From Pseudomonadota bacterium (GTDB lineage Bacteria > Pseudomonadota > Gammaproteobacteria > Pseudomonadales > Azotimanducaceae), in NCBI GenBank assembly GCA_027624035.1, contig JAQBUI010000011.1, positions 22,129 through 86,128 on the forward strand: DNA of 64,000 nt, written 5' to 3'. Positions 27,360-37,065 of the stretch are shown piece after piece. The notes below the pieces were generated by a model, which was given only the letters and a program-made list of their open reading frames with translations, was not told the origin of the DNA and did no database searches. The stretch's first letter is position 1. Each line of letters opens with the position of its first letter. The position numbers and the translations under genes are program-made.

Positions 27360-28727
27360 CTAGTAGTAATCATCATAGCCCTGGGCGAGGTCTTCGAATC
27401 TGGTGTACTGCCCCCGAAACGCCAGTTTCTCCTTGCCGATGGGACCGTTGCGCTGCTTGAGTATGATGATCTCGGCAACACCCTTCTCAGCGTCCTCGTG
27501 ATAGACCTCATCACGGTAGATGGCCATGATCACATCCGCGTCCTGCTCAATGGCGCCTGACTCCCGCAGATCAGACATGATCGGACGCTTGTCCGGGCGC
27601 TGCTCAAGACCCCGGTTGAGCTGTGAGCCTGCCACCACGGGACAGTCGAATTCCTTGGCGATGGTCTTCAGGCCCCGGGAAATCTCCGAAATCTCGCCAG
27701 CCCGATTCTCCACGGTTCCGGGTACCTGCATGAGTTGCAGATAGTCGACCAGAATCATACCCAGCTGGCCGTACTCCCTGGCCACCCGCCGGGCTCTGGA
27801 ACGGATCTCGTTTGGCGTGAGTGCAGCGGTGTCATCCACAAACAGCGGGCAGTCGTTCAGCAGTGTGACGGCCGAGGTCAGACGGGGCCAGTCATCATCA
27901 TCCAGCTGGCCGGTCCTGATTTTGCCCTGATCAATTCTGCCGAGCGACGACAACATCCGCATGATCAGCGAGTCAGCAGGCATCTCCAGACTGAACACCA
28001 GAACAGGCTTGCTGCCGTCCATCACCGCGTTCTCCGCCATGTTCATCATAAACGCGGTCTTGCCCATGGAAGGTCGCCCCGCGACCACGATGAGGTCCGA
28101 TGGCTGCAGGCCGGAGGTCATCTTGTCAATGTCCCGAAAACCGGTGCTGATGCCGGTGAGTGCGCCCTTGGTTTCAAACAGCACGCCAATTCGATCCACG
28201 GCTTTTGCAAGCAATGGCCGAATCGCCTTGGGACCACCGCTATCCGGTCGTTCATCCCCAATCTTGAAAACCTTCGACTCGGCCTCGTTGATCAGGGTCG
28301 CCGCATCACGCCCCTGGGTGTTGAAACCACTTTCGGCGATTTCATGTGCCACCGAGATCAGTTTTCTGACGATCGCCCGTTCGGAAACGATCTCCGCATA
28401 GGCCCGAATATTGGATGCCGTGGGCGTATTGGCCGCAAGGTCGGAGATATAGGTGAGGCCACCGACATTCTCCAGTTCATTGAGCCCCTCCAGGGCCTCG
28501 GAGATGGTAATGACATCCAGGGGCTTGTTCTGCTCAACCAGAGATTCCATACAACGGAAGATCGTTCGGTGATCTCCTCGATAGAAATCGGCGGCATTGA
28601 CGATACCGGAAATCCTGTCCCAGGCAGTCTCATCCAGCATCAGCCCCCCCAGCACAGACCGTTCGGCTTCAAGGGAATGAGGCGGTACTTTCAGGAGTGA
28701 GGCGGTATCGTTGGGTGGGGTGGCCAA
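27360..28727 (-). CDS. dnaB: Replicative DNA helicase DnaB
   Basis: The 455-residue hexameric helicase unwinds DNA at the replication fork. The N-terminal domain (PPHSLEAERSVLGGLM) is followed by the RecA-like domain with Walker A GRPSMGKTA near residue 220, Walker B ILVDYLQLM, and the C-terminal GAIEQDADVIMAIYRDE and GPIGKEKLAFRG. There is no intein. The stop is TAG. It belongs to the rplI-dnaB-alr-radA block, after a 440-base gap from rplI. Confidence 0.97.
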   Translation of the reverse strand: MATPPNDTASLLKVPPHSLEAERSVLGGLMLDETAWDRISGIVNAADFYRGDHRTIFRCMESLVEQNKPLDVITISEALEGLNELENVGGLTYISDLAANTPTASNIRAYAEIVSERAIVRKLISVAHEIAESGFNTQGRDAATLINEAESKVFKIGDERPDSGGPKAIRPLLAKAVDRIGVLFETKGALTGISTGFRDIDKMTSGLQPSDLIVVAGRPSMGKTAFMMNMAENAVMDGSKPVLVFSLEMPADSLIMRMLSSLGRIDQGKIRTGQLDDDDWPRLTSAVTLLNDCPLFVDDTAALTPNEIRSRARRVAREYGQLGMILVDYLQLMQVPGTVENRAGEISEISRGLKTIAKEFDCPVVAGSQLNRGLEQRPDKRPIMSDLRESGAIEQDADVIMAIYRDEVYHEDAEKGVAEIIILKQRNGPIGKEKLAFRGQYTRFEDLAQGYDDYY

Positions 28728-29167
28728 GGTTTGAAACAGGTCCAGTCGGGGTCAACAGATTAATTCATCGGCCCTGGTTTTGTAAGGCCCACTGGGAGGG
28801 AGAAGGTGCCTGTGGTCACCCAAGATGACCTGATCGTCATGTCTGGTCGGGCGCAAAGCTCCCTCGTACCGACAAAGTCGACAGCCCGGGAAGCTCTGAT
28901 CAAGTGGACTTTGGTGAGAGCAAGCAGCCTTGAGCTTGACCATCTCAAACGCCGGCCCCTCGAATCAGTGAACTTCAGACCACCTTGTGTGTGCCCGCAT
29001 TAGCACGTCGTCGTGCAAGAAAGTGCTCAAACTGAACCGCGTATCAGTGAACTCCCATGAAAGGACCATTCACAGAACATCGCAAGGGCGCTTCAATTTC
29101 GGGATATTCCGAGGATGACTCCAACACAGCCATCACCAAGAAAGAACCTGAACCAGTGGTTCTACTG
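28728..29167. other. 440-base gap between rplI and dnaB, possible mobile-element remnant
   Basis: No convincing gene is present. A minus-strand frame at 28760-28948 encodes a 62-residue peptide (including ASRAVDFVGTREL and SWVTTGTFSLPVG) that looks like the shadow translation of non-coding insertion-sequence ends I associate with many bacteria, but I cannot verify that here. Just after rplI, at about 29150-29163, GAACC-ACT-GGTTC (minus strand) with a pyrimidine-rich tail could be a weak terminator. The gap must also hold the dnaB promoter. Confidence 0.35.
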
Positions 29168-29617
29168 TTACTCTTCCGCGATGACGGAGACTTTGACAAT
29201 CGCATCCACGTCGCTACCCAGATGCACGTCGACCTCATATTCACCGATTTCGCGGATCGGGCCTTCAGGCAGCCGTACTTCGCTGTTCTCCAGCACAACG
29301 CCCTTGTCGGTCACTGCATCTGCAATATCGCGCACGGTAACAGAGCCAAACAGCTTACCCTCTTCGCCCGCTTTGACCGTCAGGGTGATCGACAGGGATT
29401 CTATCTCTGCCTTTCTGGCAATCGCTTTGGTTTGCTGATCACGTACAATGGCCTCGAGCTCTGCGCGTCGACTTTCGAAGTCCGCGATGTTGTCACGGGT
29501 GGCCGGGACTGCCTTTTTCTGAGGAATCAGGAAATTCCGACCGAATCCGGCCTTGACGGTGACCTGTTCTCCCAGATCACCCAGGTTTGCGATGTTTTCC
29601 AGCAGTATTATTTCCAT
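29168..29617 (-). CDS. rplI: 50S ribosomal protein L9
   Basis: The 149-residue protein binds 23S rRNA near the L1 stalk. The N-terminal domain has the classical MEIILLENIANLGDLGEQVTVKAGFGRNFLIP, followed by a long connecting helix and a C-terminal domain ending in VDVHLGSDVDAIVKVSVI. It is the last gene of the rpsF-rpsR-DUF2232-rplI operon, 149 bases after the membrane protein gene. Confidence 0.97.
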   Translation of the reverse strand: MEIILLENIANLGDLGEQVTVKAGFGRNFLIPQKKAVPATRDNIADFESRRAELEAIVRDQQTKAIARKAEIESLSITLTVKAGEEGKLFGSVTVRDIADAVTDKGVVLENSEVRLPEGPIREIGEYEVDVHLGSDVDAIVKVSVIAEE

Positions 29618-29766
29618 CGTTGGTACTCTACGTTTGACGTTATTTAGGTTGTGATTGACCGGTTGCTTTATCGAACGCGTTGGCCACCTCTTGATTCGCC
29701 CTCGCCCGACTGCCGTCCGGCCCTGTTATTCGGCTGTTTTCTCGATTGTTACTCGACCGTTTTCGC

Positions 29767-30600
29767 CTAAGTGGCATCCATTCGCTTCCGCAAATCCAGG
29801 TAGCTGTCCATCAACGCCAGCGATGCCAGCAGCGGATAGACAAACTGGAAGAAGAACAGCAGCAGCAGGTAAAACGCCACCAGCCAGTTGCTGGACATCT
29901 CCTTGCTCTTGATCATCCAATGGACTATTCCAAGACCCGAGAAGATCAGCGGAACAGTCAGAAGCGGTATCCAACGCCCCAGCAGGTCATTGAATGCGAT
30001 GCAGAGCACCAGCAACAACACGATGACCGTGCTGAGTCGCGGCGTCATCCGCAGCCCATGAAACTCCTTTTGAAATCCACCCGGGTTATAGAGCATGCTC
30101 TGCCACCACCGGGCGAGCACCAGCAGCGCCAGCATCGCGTACGCCTGGCCCATGGCAAAAAACCCTACGATCGCATTCCGCGCCACTTCCTCAGAGACCG
30201 ATACCGCCATGGACTTCGAATACTCGAGGTAGATCTCTACAAAGGTGACCAGCAGATCAGTGGCGGTGTACTGGAACACCAGGCTGCCGACCCCTCCGAT
30301 CAACACTGCTGCCGCCAGGGTAAATTCCCAGGACACGGTGACGCGAAGGATCAACGCCAGTGACGCGGTGCCAAGGATCGCAATCAGCGGCGTTGGGTCA
30401 CCCGACAGATAGACCAGCCCGCCCAGCGGCAACAGGGTCCAGAGCAGGACAAGCCCGCCTTCCCCGCCGCCCTTGCGGAGTATCACCAGCGACACAATGG
30501 CCGTACTGATCCAGTTCACGAGCGGAAGTGGTGCAGTCACCACGCTTGCACCGATCGCATACGCTCTTCCGCGCATCACAAATTCTGCTAGTGCTCGCAT
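29767..30600 (-). CDS. DUF2232 membrane protein
   Basis: The 277-residue protein has about seven hydrophobic segments and matches the DUF2232/YybS group, usually found between rpsR and rplI. The function is unknown. Distinctive parts are GAVGSLVFQYTA-like text (GGVGSLVFQYTATDLLV) and the tail FFFQFVYPLLASLALMDS. ATG 30600 is chosen because the longer frame overlaps rpsR in a basic, non-membrane stretch. Membrane insertion is evident; a role in cell envelope or ribosome assembly is not shown. Confidence 0.8.
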   Translation of the reverse strand: MRALAEFVMRGRAYAIGASVVTAPLPLVNWISTAIVSLVILRKGGGEGGLVLLWTLLPLGGLVYLSGDPTPLIAILGTASLALILRVTVSWEFTLAAAVLIGGVGSLVFQYTATDLLVTFVEIYLEYSKSMAVSVSEEVARNAIVGFFAMGQAYAMLALLVLARWWQSMLYNPGGFQKEFHGLRMTPRLSTVIVLLLVLCIAFNDLLGRWIPLLTVPLIFSGLGIVHWMIKSKEMSSNWLVAFYLLLLFFFQFVYPLLASLALMDSYLDLRKRMDAT

Positions 30601-30640
30601 CCCGGGGGACTCGCCACGCGCCGACGTTAACGTCGACGCG

Positions 30641-30868
30641 CTACTTGTGGGCGTCCGTATAAGGGAGCAAGGACAGAAAGCGCGCACGCTTGACGGCCTT
30701 GGCCAGCTGTCTCTGATACCTGGCTTTGGTTCCGGTAATACGCGATGGCACGATCTTGCCTGTCTCGGACACGTATTGCTTCAGGGTCTCAAGATCCTTG
30801 TAATCAATCTCTACGACACCCTCGGCGGTGAACCGACAGAATTTCCTGCGTCGATAAAATCTTGACAT
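30641..30868 (-). CDS. rpsR: 30S ribosomal protein S18
   Basis: This 75-residue basic protein has the S18 core ([49 protein letters not shown]). It begins [13 protein letters not shown], with one cysteine rather than a zinc set. It lies two bases after rpsF and binds S6 on the platform of the small subunit. Confidence 0.97.
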   Translation of the reverse strand: MSRFYRRRKFCRFTAEGVVEIDYKDLETLKQYVSETGKIVPSRITGTKARYQRQLAKAVKRARFLSLLPYTDAHK

Positions 30869-30870
30869 GC

Positions 30871-31317
30871 TCAGGCCTCCTCTGCCGTGGCGGTATCGGA
30901 ATCTTCCTCATCACTGCCTTCAGCACCGCTGCTGGTGTTTCTGGCAGCCCGGTTTTCATTCCGGCTGTCGTCACGGTCTTTTCTTTCCTTGGACTCATTC
31001 TCGATCTTCATGATCGGTGATTCCTCGGTATCAGCCTGTTTGCGCCCCATGATCATATTGCGCAATACCGCGTCGTTGAACCGGAAAGCAGTGTTGATCT
31101 CTTCCAGCGTGGGCTTATCGCATTCAATGTTGAACAGGACGTAATGGGCTTTGTGGATCTTGTTGATGGGGAAGGAAAGCTGTCTTCGGCCCCAATCTTC
31201 GGTGCGGTGGATGGTGCCGCCACCCTGAGTAATCAGATTGGAATATCTTTCGATCATTCCGGGCACCTGTTCGCTTTGATCAGGGTGCACCAGAAACACG
31301 ATCTCGTAGTGTCTCAT
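30871..31317 (-). CDS. rpsF: 30S ribosomal protein S6 with a long acidic tail
   Basis: The core of about 100 residues is typical S6 ([52 protein letters not shown]). It is followed by about 45 residues rich in Glu, Asp, Ser and Asn (including [15 protein letters not shown]). E. coli S6 also receives glutamates at its C-terminus, so an encoded acidic tail may replace or extend that. It is the first gene of its operon. Confidence 0.96.
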   Translation of the reverse strand: MRHYEIVFLVHPDQSEQVPGMIERYSNLITQGGGTIHRTEDWGRRQLSFPINKIHKAHYVLFNIECDKPTLEEINTAFRFNDAVLRNMIMGRKQADTEESPIMKIENESKERKDRDDSRNENRAARNTSSGAEGSDEEDSDTATAEEA

Positions 31318-31424
31318 TTGAGCTCCTTACGGTGAATGCCTCCCGCCATATTGGGCAGTGAGGCAAGGAGAATTTATGTTGTCCCGGATTTCCCGCCCGT
31401 GAAGGCCGGAAAAGGCCGCGAAGC

Positions 31425-32174
31425 TTACTGAATCGACGCGCCTGATGCAAGCGCCCGCTGCCTGGTAGCCTCGTACAGCGTGATGCCGGTCGCGACCGAC
31501 ACATTCAAACCGAGGGCCGAGGTGACCATTGGGATGGTACAGAGCAAATCACAACGTTCCCGGGTCATCCGGCGCAGACCGCTCTCCTCGGAACCCATGA
31601 CGAGCACAATATTGCCAGTCAGGTCGATGTTCTCAAGCGATTCCCCACCGCCGACAACGGTCCCCACCGCCCAGCAGCCGGCAGCCTTGAGCTGATCAAG
31701 ACAGCGGGCGACATTGGCCACCTGTAGACAGGGGATCACTTCGACCCCGCCGCTTGCAGATTTCCTGGCACCGGGGGTCAGCCAGGCGCTGTTGTCACGC
31801 GGCACCAGCACCGCATCCGCCCCGAATGTCGCGGCACTGCGAATACAGGCACCCAGATTACCCGGGTCGGTGATTCCGTCCAGCAGTACAAAGAGCCAGG
31901 GCCTGGCTCTGGCGGCCTCGAGAATGGCCTCAAGGGACTGTGCCCGCTGCGCATTACCGACGTAGAGAACCACCCCCTGATGATGGTCAGCCACCTCATC
32001 GAGCAGCGCCTTGGGTTGATATTCGACCGGACACCCTACTTTTCTTGCTCGCGCTTCTATCTCTCTCAGCCTCGGCCCCAGCTTTCCCTCCTTCAGGATC
32101 AGCTTCTCCGGTGCGCTGTCGGCAGCATCCAGAAACGCCAGGGTCGCATGGATGCCATGAATGATCGTCGTCAT
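31425..32174 (-). CDS. rlmB: 23S rRNA (guanosine-2'-O-)-methyltransferase RlmB
   Basis: The 249-residue SpoU-family enzyme methylates the 2'-O of G2251 in 23S rRNA using SAM. It has the N-terminal L30e-like substrate domain (IIHGIHATLAFLDA) and the trefoil-knot motifs LLDGITDPGNLGACIRSA, VLVMGSEESGLRR and IPMVTSALGLNVSVATGI. Its ATG overlaps the rnr stop (ATGA), so the two are coupled. Confidence 0.96.
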   Translation of the reverse strand: MTTIIHGIHATLAFLDAADSAPEKLILKEGKLGPRLREIEARARKVGCPVEYQPKALLDEVADHHQGVVLYVGNAQRAQSLEAILEAARARPWLFVLLDGITDPGNLGACIRSAATFGADAVLVPRDNSAWLTPGARKSASGGVEVIPCLQVANVARCLDQLKAAGCWAVGTVVGGGESLENIDLTGNIVLVMGSEESGLRRMTRERCDLLCTIPMVTSALGLNVSVATGITLYEATRQRALASGASIQ

Positions 32175-34444
32175 CTGCGAGCGCCCTTGCGTCGCTTGCC
32201 GCCGCGTCGGTCACCCGCCTTGCCAGGCTTACCTGCCCTGCTTGCTTTCGCCAGACGTGGACGATCACGTTTGATTGGCTCATGACTGACCAGTTCAAAG
32301 TCAATCTTGCGCTCGTCAACGCTGACCCGGGCGATCTGAACGGTCACGTTGTCGCCAAGACCAAATATGAGCCCACTCTTTTCACCTACCAGGCACTGAC
32401 TGGCCTGATCAAACTGGTAGTAGTCGTTCACCAGCGTGCTCACGTGGACCAGCCCTTCGGTCAATACCTCCGATAATTGTACGAAAAACCCAAAGCTGGT
32501 GACCCCGGTGATCACGCCAGGCTCGGTATCGCCTACCCTGCCATGGACGTATTCGCACTTCATCCATTCCAGAACCTCATAGACGGCGCTCTCCGCGCGA
32601 CGCTCAGTGAACGAGCACGACTCGCCGAGTTCGACCAGTTCATCCATCCCATAGTCGTAGTCTCTGACTGGCGCCGCGCCCGAAAAGCGCCGAACCAGTG
32701 CACTGGTCGTCTCACCGTGAATCACGGACTTGATCAGGCGATGTGTCAGCAGGTCCGGATACCGCCGGATCGGCGAGGTGAAATGGGTATAGCGCCGATA
32801 GTTGAGCCCGAAATGACCCACATTGTCCGGCTGGTAAACCGCCTGGGAGAGCGACCGCAGCACCACGATCTGCAGGACATGACCATTGGGCTTGCTCCGC
32901 AATTCGAGCAGCGCCCGTTGGAAATCATCCGGCTTCAGCACACCTTTGGGCAGACCGATGCCAACGGAATCGAGGAACGTTCGCAGGTATTCAACCTTCT
33001 CCTCTTCGGGCCTCTGGTGAACCCTGAACAGCCCCTTCAGCTCAAGTTTCTCGATGAACGCCGCCGCACTCACGTTGGCGCACAACATGCACTCCTCGAT
33101 CAGTTGATGGGCACGGTTTCGATCGCGGCGCGAGATGGCACCGATGGCGCCCCATTCATCGAACTCGAACGCGAGTTCCGTTGAATCGAAATCCAGCGCA
33201 CCTCTCTCCCCACGGGCCGACAGCAGGACGCCAAGCAGCCGGTATGCTGCCTCGAGCGAAGGCGCAAAGGGCCCTTCCGGAGGGCCGTCGGCAACCTGTT
33301 CATAGGTCAAACGGGCTGCGGACCGGATAACGGCTTCGTAGAACTGGTAACTGGTCACCCGGCCGCTGGCAGACAGCCCCATCTCACAGACCAGTGCCAG
33401 GCGGTCCACATCCGGCCGGAGTGAACACAGGCCGTTGGACAGCGACTCGGGCAGCATCGGAACCACATGCTGGGGGAAATACACTGACGTTCCCCGGAGC
33501 CTGGCCTCCTGATCCAGTGCCGTCCCCAGCCGGACATAGTGCGCCACGTCGGCGATCGCCACATAGAGACGCCAGCCACCCCGCGCCCGGTCTTCGCAAT
33601 AGACCGCATCATCAAAGTCCCGGGCGTCCGTGCCGTCGATCGTCACAAACGGCAGCTCACGCAGATCACGGCGCGCCTTTTTGTCCGCAGGCGCGACCTC
33701 CGCCGGCAGTGCCGCAACCTCGCCGAGGACATCCTCGCCAAACTGATAGGGAATCTCGTGATTGTGCAGGCTGACCTTGATTTCAAGCTCTGCGGTCAAC
33801 TGCTCACCCAGTACCTCGAGTACTTCGCAGCTCGGTATGCCGTGCATGGAAGGTTGGTCCACGATCGCCGCAGTGACGATCAGCCCTTCTTCCAGATCAT
33901 CCGCCGGATGGACCAGAATTTCCTGACAGATCCGGTTGTTCAGGCTCTCCAGGAACCAGGCCTGATTCTCAAAGTACAGACGCCCGACGATCTGCTGGGT
34001 CTTGCGTTCGATGACCTCCACGATTTCACCTTCCGGGCGGCCCCGTCGGTCGATGCCGCGAATTCGAACGAGCGCGATGTCCCCGTGGAAGACGCCCCGC
34101 ATCTGACGATGCCCCAGGAAGATATCCTCCTCATCATCGGCTTCAGGAATCAGAAAGCCATAACCATCCATATGGCCTGCGATCCTGCCCCGAACCAGGT
34201 CCATCCGGCTGGCAATGGCATAGACATTGCGGCGGTCGGCGATGAGCTGACCATCCCTGACCATCGCGCGCAGACGGTTCTGCAGGGCATCCCGCTGCCA
34301 GCTTTCCTCCATGTCCAGGGTCTTGGCGAGGCGCTTGATACTGGCTGGCTCGCCAATGGATTCCATGGTCTCAAGGATCAGCCTGCGGCTGGCAATGGGC
34401 CTTTCGTACCGCTTTTTCTCCTGTTCTGCGTCAGGGTCGTGCAA
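32171..34444 (-). CDS. rnr: Ribonuclease R
   Basis: This 757-residue 3'-5' exoribonuclease degrades structured RNA. It has an N-terminal winged helix, cold-shock domains (DGYGFLIPEADDEEDIFL), the RNB catalytic domain with the metal aspartates in VTIDGTDARDFDDAVYCE near residue 275, an S1 domain (GVITGVTSFGFFVQL) and a Lys/Arg-rich tail of about 30 residues. The start is TTG 34444, chosen because the sequence from there aligns with other RNase R N-termini and an in-frame stop lies a few codons upstream. Confidence 0.95.
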   Translation of the reverse strand: MHDPDAEQEKKRYERPIASRRLILETMESIGEPASIKRLAKTLDMEESWQRDALQNRLRAMVRDGQLIADRRNVYAIASRMDLVRGRIAGHMDGYGFLIPEADDEEDIFLGHRQMRGVFHGDIALVRIRGIDRRGRPEGEIVEVIERKTQQIVGRLYFENQAWFLESLNNRICQEILVHPADDLEEGLIVTAAIVDQPSMHGIPSCEVLEVLGEQLTAELEIKVSLHNHEIPYQFGEDVLGEVAALPAEVAPADKKARRDLRELPFVTIDGTDARDFDDAVYCEDRARGGWRLYVAIADVAHYVRLGTALDQEARLRGTSVYFPQHVVPMLPESLSNGLCSLRPDVDRLALVCEMGLSASGRVTSYQFYEAVIRSAARLTYEQVADGPPEGPFAPSLEAAYRLLGVLLSARGERGALDFDSTELAFEFDEWGAIGAISRRDRNRAHQLIEECMLCANVSAAAFIEKLELKGLFRVHQRPEEEKVEYLRTFLDSVGIGLPKGVLKPDDFQRALLELRSKPNGHVLQIVVLRSLSQAVYQPDNVGHFGLNYRRYTHFTSPIRRYPDLLTHRLIKSVIHGETTSALVRRFSGAAPVRDYDYGMDELVELGESCSFTERRAESAVYEVLEWMKCEYVHGRVGDTEPGVITGVTSFGFFVQLSEVLTEGLVHVSTLVNDYYQFDQASQCLVGEKSGLIFGLGDNVTVQIARVSVDERKIDFELVSHEPIKRDRPRLAKASRAGKPGKAGDRRGGKRRKGARR

Positions 34445-34566
34445 TCTTGGTTCTCATTTGTCTGTTCTCGAATCAGGGCTGACCGGGATAGCCACCCAAT
34501 GGTTGGTGGGTATTATAGCGGGTCAATTGACACAACCCCGCTGCAACTGTAATCTTCGCCGTCCTT

Positions 34567-34653
34567 GCCGAGGTGGTGGAATTGGTAGACACGCTAGCTT
34601 CAGGTGCTAGTGGGGGCAACCCCGTGGAGGTTCAAGTCCTCTTCTCGGCACCA
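34567..34653 (+). tRNA. tRNA-Leu, anticodon CAG
   Basis: The cloverleaf reads GCCGAGG at the 5' acceptor arm pairing with TCTCGGC before A and an encoded CCA. The anticodon stem CTAGC/GCTAG encloses TTCAGGT, giving anticodon CAG (reads CUG). A long variable arm (TGGGGGCAACCCCG) marks a class II leucine tRNA, and GTTCAAGTC is the T-loop region. It is divergent from rnr, and the region directly downstream is full of mobile-element remains, as expected for a tRNA attachment site. Confidence 0.97.
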
Positions 34654-35079
34654 ACCAACCACGTAACATGCCTCATAACTTGCTGATCCATAAGCGTTCA
34701 ACGATCTGAACCATGGACCAGCAGACAAATACGACGACTCTAAAGCCCCCACGATACACGTACCTCAAGAAGAACGTACTGTTTTTCGCGTGAGCAGGAT
34801 CCGAGCTGAGGATAACGCGCCGATGCCGTCGACCGAGTCAGCGCAGACATTCCCACCGACGAAGGCGTTCAGGTAGTTCAGTATCTCGAACAGTCATCTA
34901 CAGCTGGTCGCTGCAATTTACAGTCACGCAATCAACACACCGGCACAACGATGCCTGGCGTGCCTTTAGGCCTTGAGGCCTTGAGGGTACAGACGCTTCA
35001 ACGATAAAACGGACTCCCCCTGCCAGAATTTCGGCATCATAGTGCCACTGATCAATATCGGCATGAAGGAGTCCATGTA
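34654..35079. other. 426-base gap with a possible integrase remnant and IS110 left-end sequence
   Basis: A short + strand frame from ATG 34713 to the TGA at 34791 encodes LKPPRYTYLKKNVLFFA, which resembles the N-terminus of tyrosine integrases, and coding-like codons continue in shifted frames to about 34905. This would fit a decayed element at the tRNA-Leu 3' end. From about 34910 the sequence belongs to the IS: TACAGTCACGCA here recurs inside the transposase gene at about 35993, and GGACTCC (about 35012) is mirrored by GGAGTCC just before the start codon, a subterminal inverted pair. Confidence 0.35.
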
Positions 35080-36300
35080 ATGCAGTGTACGACCATTGGG
35101 GTAGATCTCGCAAAGTCAGTGTTTCAGGTATCCATCGCCAACCAGGCAGGCAGGATAGTTGACCGTAGGCGATTGTCTCGCAGCCAGTTCGATCGCTTTC
35201 TCGCGAATCAGCAAGCCGCTGAGTTGGTGATGGAAACGTGCGCCACGGCGCACTTCTGGGCGCGCAAGGCGCGCGACTATGGCCATCAGCCACGACTGCT
35301 CCATGCGCCCTACGTCCGGCCCTACGTTCGACGCAACAAGACCGATGCGGCTGACGCCGACGCACTGGTCCGTGCAGGCAAAGATCCGGACCCCAAGCCG
35401 GTCCCGGTCAAGACCGAAGACCAACAGGCATTACAGGGTCTACATCGCATTCGCCGGCAATGGCTGGGCACGCGTACCCAGCGCATTAATCTTGCGCGTG
35501 GCCTGCTGGCCGAGTTCGGGGTCAGCATCGCAGTCGGTACCAGGCAGATCACCGCGCGGCTGCGCGCACACGCCGACCAGATACCTGACGTATTGCGCCA
35601 GGCGCTACTGCCAGTACTGACCGAGATCAGGGAGCTTGAGGACAAGCTCGCAACGCTCGATCAACAACTGAAACAACTCGCCCGGGAGCTGCCGCAAGTG
35701 CAACGGCTGATGAGCATTCCCGGTATCGGAGTCATTACCGCGACTGCGATGGTGGCGTCGGTCCCTGACATCCACTCATTCAAGCGGGCCAGGCAGTTCA
35801 GTGCCTGGCTCGGTATCACGCCGCGAGAGTACAGCTCAGGTAATAGCCGACGGCTGGGCCGGATCACCAGAAAGGGAGACAGCTATCTGCGCATGTTGTT
35901 GATCCATGGCGCGCGAGCTGCCCTGCTCGGTGCCCGGCGGCGCCAGGCGAACGGTACAACAATGACCCAGTTGCAGCACTGGGCGCTGCAACTACAGTCA
36001 CGCAGTCACCACAACGTCGCTGCGGTTGCTCTGGCGAACAAGATGGCGAGAATCCACCAACCCACGACCAACCGATGCACCGTAAATGAAGAGTCAACCG
36101 AACCCCGGACCCGACACAAGGCCGATAACATGAATGAGCCGGAGCTCGATTCAACGATAGGCCAGTCGGGTGCGGATTTTACATTGGCGCGAGATCACGA
36201 CATCTCACAACAGACGCCGTATAGACGTATGCAATCGGGAATCTTCACCATGGTGAAAACGGTGGTCAATCGAGATGGAGGGGCAAAGATGATTCGTTAG
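35080..36300 (+). CDS. IS110-family transposase (IS1111 group-like)
   Basis: The 406-residue DEDD transposase/recombinase begins VGVDLAKS-like (TIGVDLAKSVFQVSI), with later acidic residues in VMETCATAHFW and NKTDAADADALV. The C-terminal Tnp_20 domain contains LMSIPGIGVITATAMVAS and the catalytic-serine region REYSSGNSRRLGRITRKGDSYLR. Such enzymes are guided by a non-coding bridge RNA from the element end. After NVAAVALANKMARI the usual short tail is replaced by about 75 residues without family character, so the 3' end may be rearranged. It is inserted 426 bases from tRNA-Leu. Confidence 0.9.
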   Translation: MQCTTIGVDLAKSVFQVSIANQAGRIVDRRRLSRSQFDRFLANQQAAELVMETCATAHFWARKARDYGHQPRLLHAPYVRPYVRRNKTDAADADALVRAGKDPDPKPVPVKTEDQQALQGLHRIRRQWLGTRTQRINLARGLLAEFGVSIAVGTRQITARLRAHADQIPDVLRQALLPVLTEIRELEDKLATLDQQLKQLARELPQVQRLMSIPGIGVITATAMVASVPDIHSFKRARQFSAWLGITPREYSSGNSRRLGRITRKGDSYLRMLLIHGARAALLGARRRQANGTTMTQLQHWALQLQSRSHHNVAAVALANKMARIHQPTTNRCTVNEESTEPRTRHKADNMNEPELDSTIGQSGADFTLARDHDISQQTPYRRMQSGIFTMVKTVVNRDGGAKMIR

Positions 36301-36346
36301 AAGAAGACCGAAGATAAAATTTGACGGGAGAGTCCATAGACTCATG

Positions 36347-36970
36347 CTAGATGCCGTCTGAGAAAACATGGTCCCACCGCTTTGTCGGGTTATCAAACCT
36401 GACCAGAGAAGAATCAAAGGCTTTCGCGTCAAACGGGCGGCCCAACCACGACAGTAGTTCTTCATATTCCTCATCGTCGGGATCGGCGAAGACTTCGATG
36501 AGGTGATAGTAGCCGCCTATCCCTCCACAGTCCTCGGGTGGGCAAGCCATGGCTCCATCCAGGCAAATCGGGTACCGCTTCCCTTTCTCCGCTAGCACGA
36601 CTCCCTGTAGCGTCACTTCATGAATCCAGCCATCTCCGAAGTCATATTCATAGGTGCAACTCGTTCCGATTTCGAAATGGTCTTTGATCGGGATCTCCCA
36701 GCCCGGCAGTGTCTCCAGGTCCGAGAACCCTTCATCAACCGGGATTCCTATCTCTTCCGTAGTCCCGACCTTTCCAAATCGGAATGCGTGAAGATGACAA
36801 TCGAGCCAGCCCATCGAATCTTGGATTGCAACGTGCAGGTCCCAGAACGAATACTTTTCCGGAACCTGAATGCGTCGCCACACCGTTGGTTTTGTTTGGA
36901 GCAACGTGACAGTGAAATCATAGACTCGGCGCCTAGTCGGCATGCGGTAGCTCCCAAGGCATATAGACAT
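36347..36970 (-). CDS. Plasmid pRiA4b ORF-3 family protein
   Basis: The protein of about 207 residues matches the pRiA4b ORF-3 / IS1096 passenger family: VYDFTVTLLQTKPTVWRRIQVPEKYSFWDLH at the start, CTYEYDFGDGWIHEV in the middle and CPPEDCGGIGGYYHLIEVFADP towards the end. The function is unknown; it is commonly carried by mobile elements. I start it at ATG 36970 behind GGAAG. It sits between the two IS110 genes on the opposite strand and is probably cargo or a neighbour of an inserted element. Confidence 0.85.
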   Translation of the reverse strand: MSICLGSYRMPTRRRVYDFTVTLLQTKPTVWRRIQVPEKYSFWDLHVAIQDSMGWLDCHLHAFRFGKVGTTEEIGIPVDEGFSDLETLPGWEIPIKDHFEIGTSCTYEYDFGDGWIHEVTLQGVVLAEKGKRYPICLDGAMACPPEDCGGIGGYYHLIEVFADPDDEEYEELLSWLGRPFDAKAFDSSLVRFDNPTKRWDHVFSDGI

Positions 36971-37065
36971 GATGACTTCCCACAAAGAGTGCTGACCCCC
37001 TTCGTGGGTTAGCAAAGCCAGAGCCATAATATTTGTTCACACCAAATAATCCGGAGGTCAGCACA

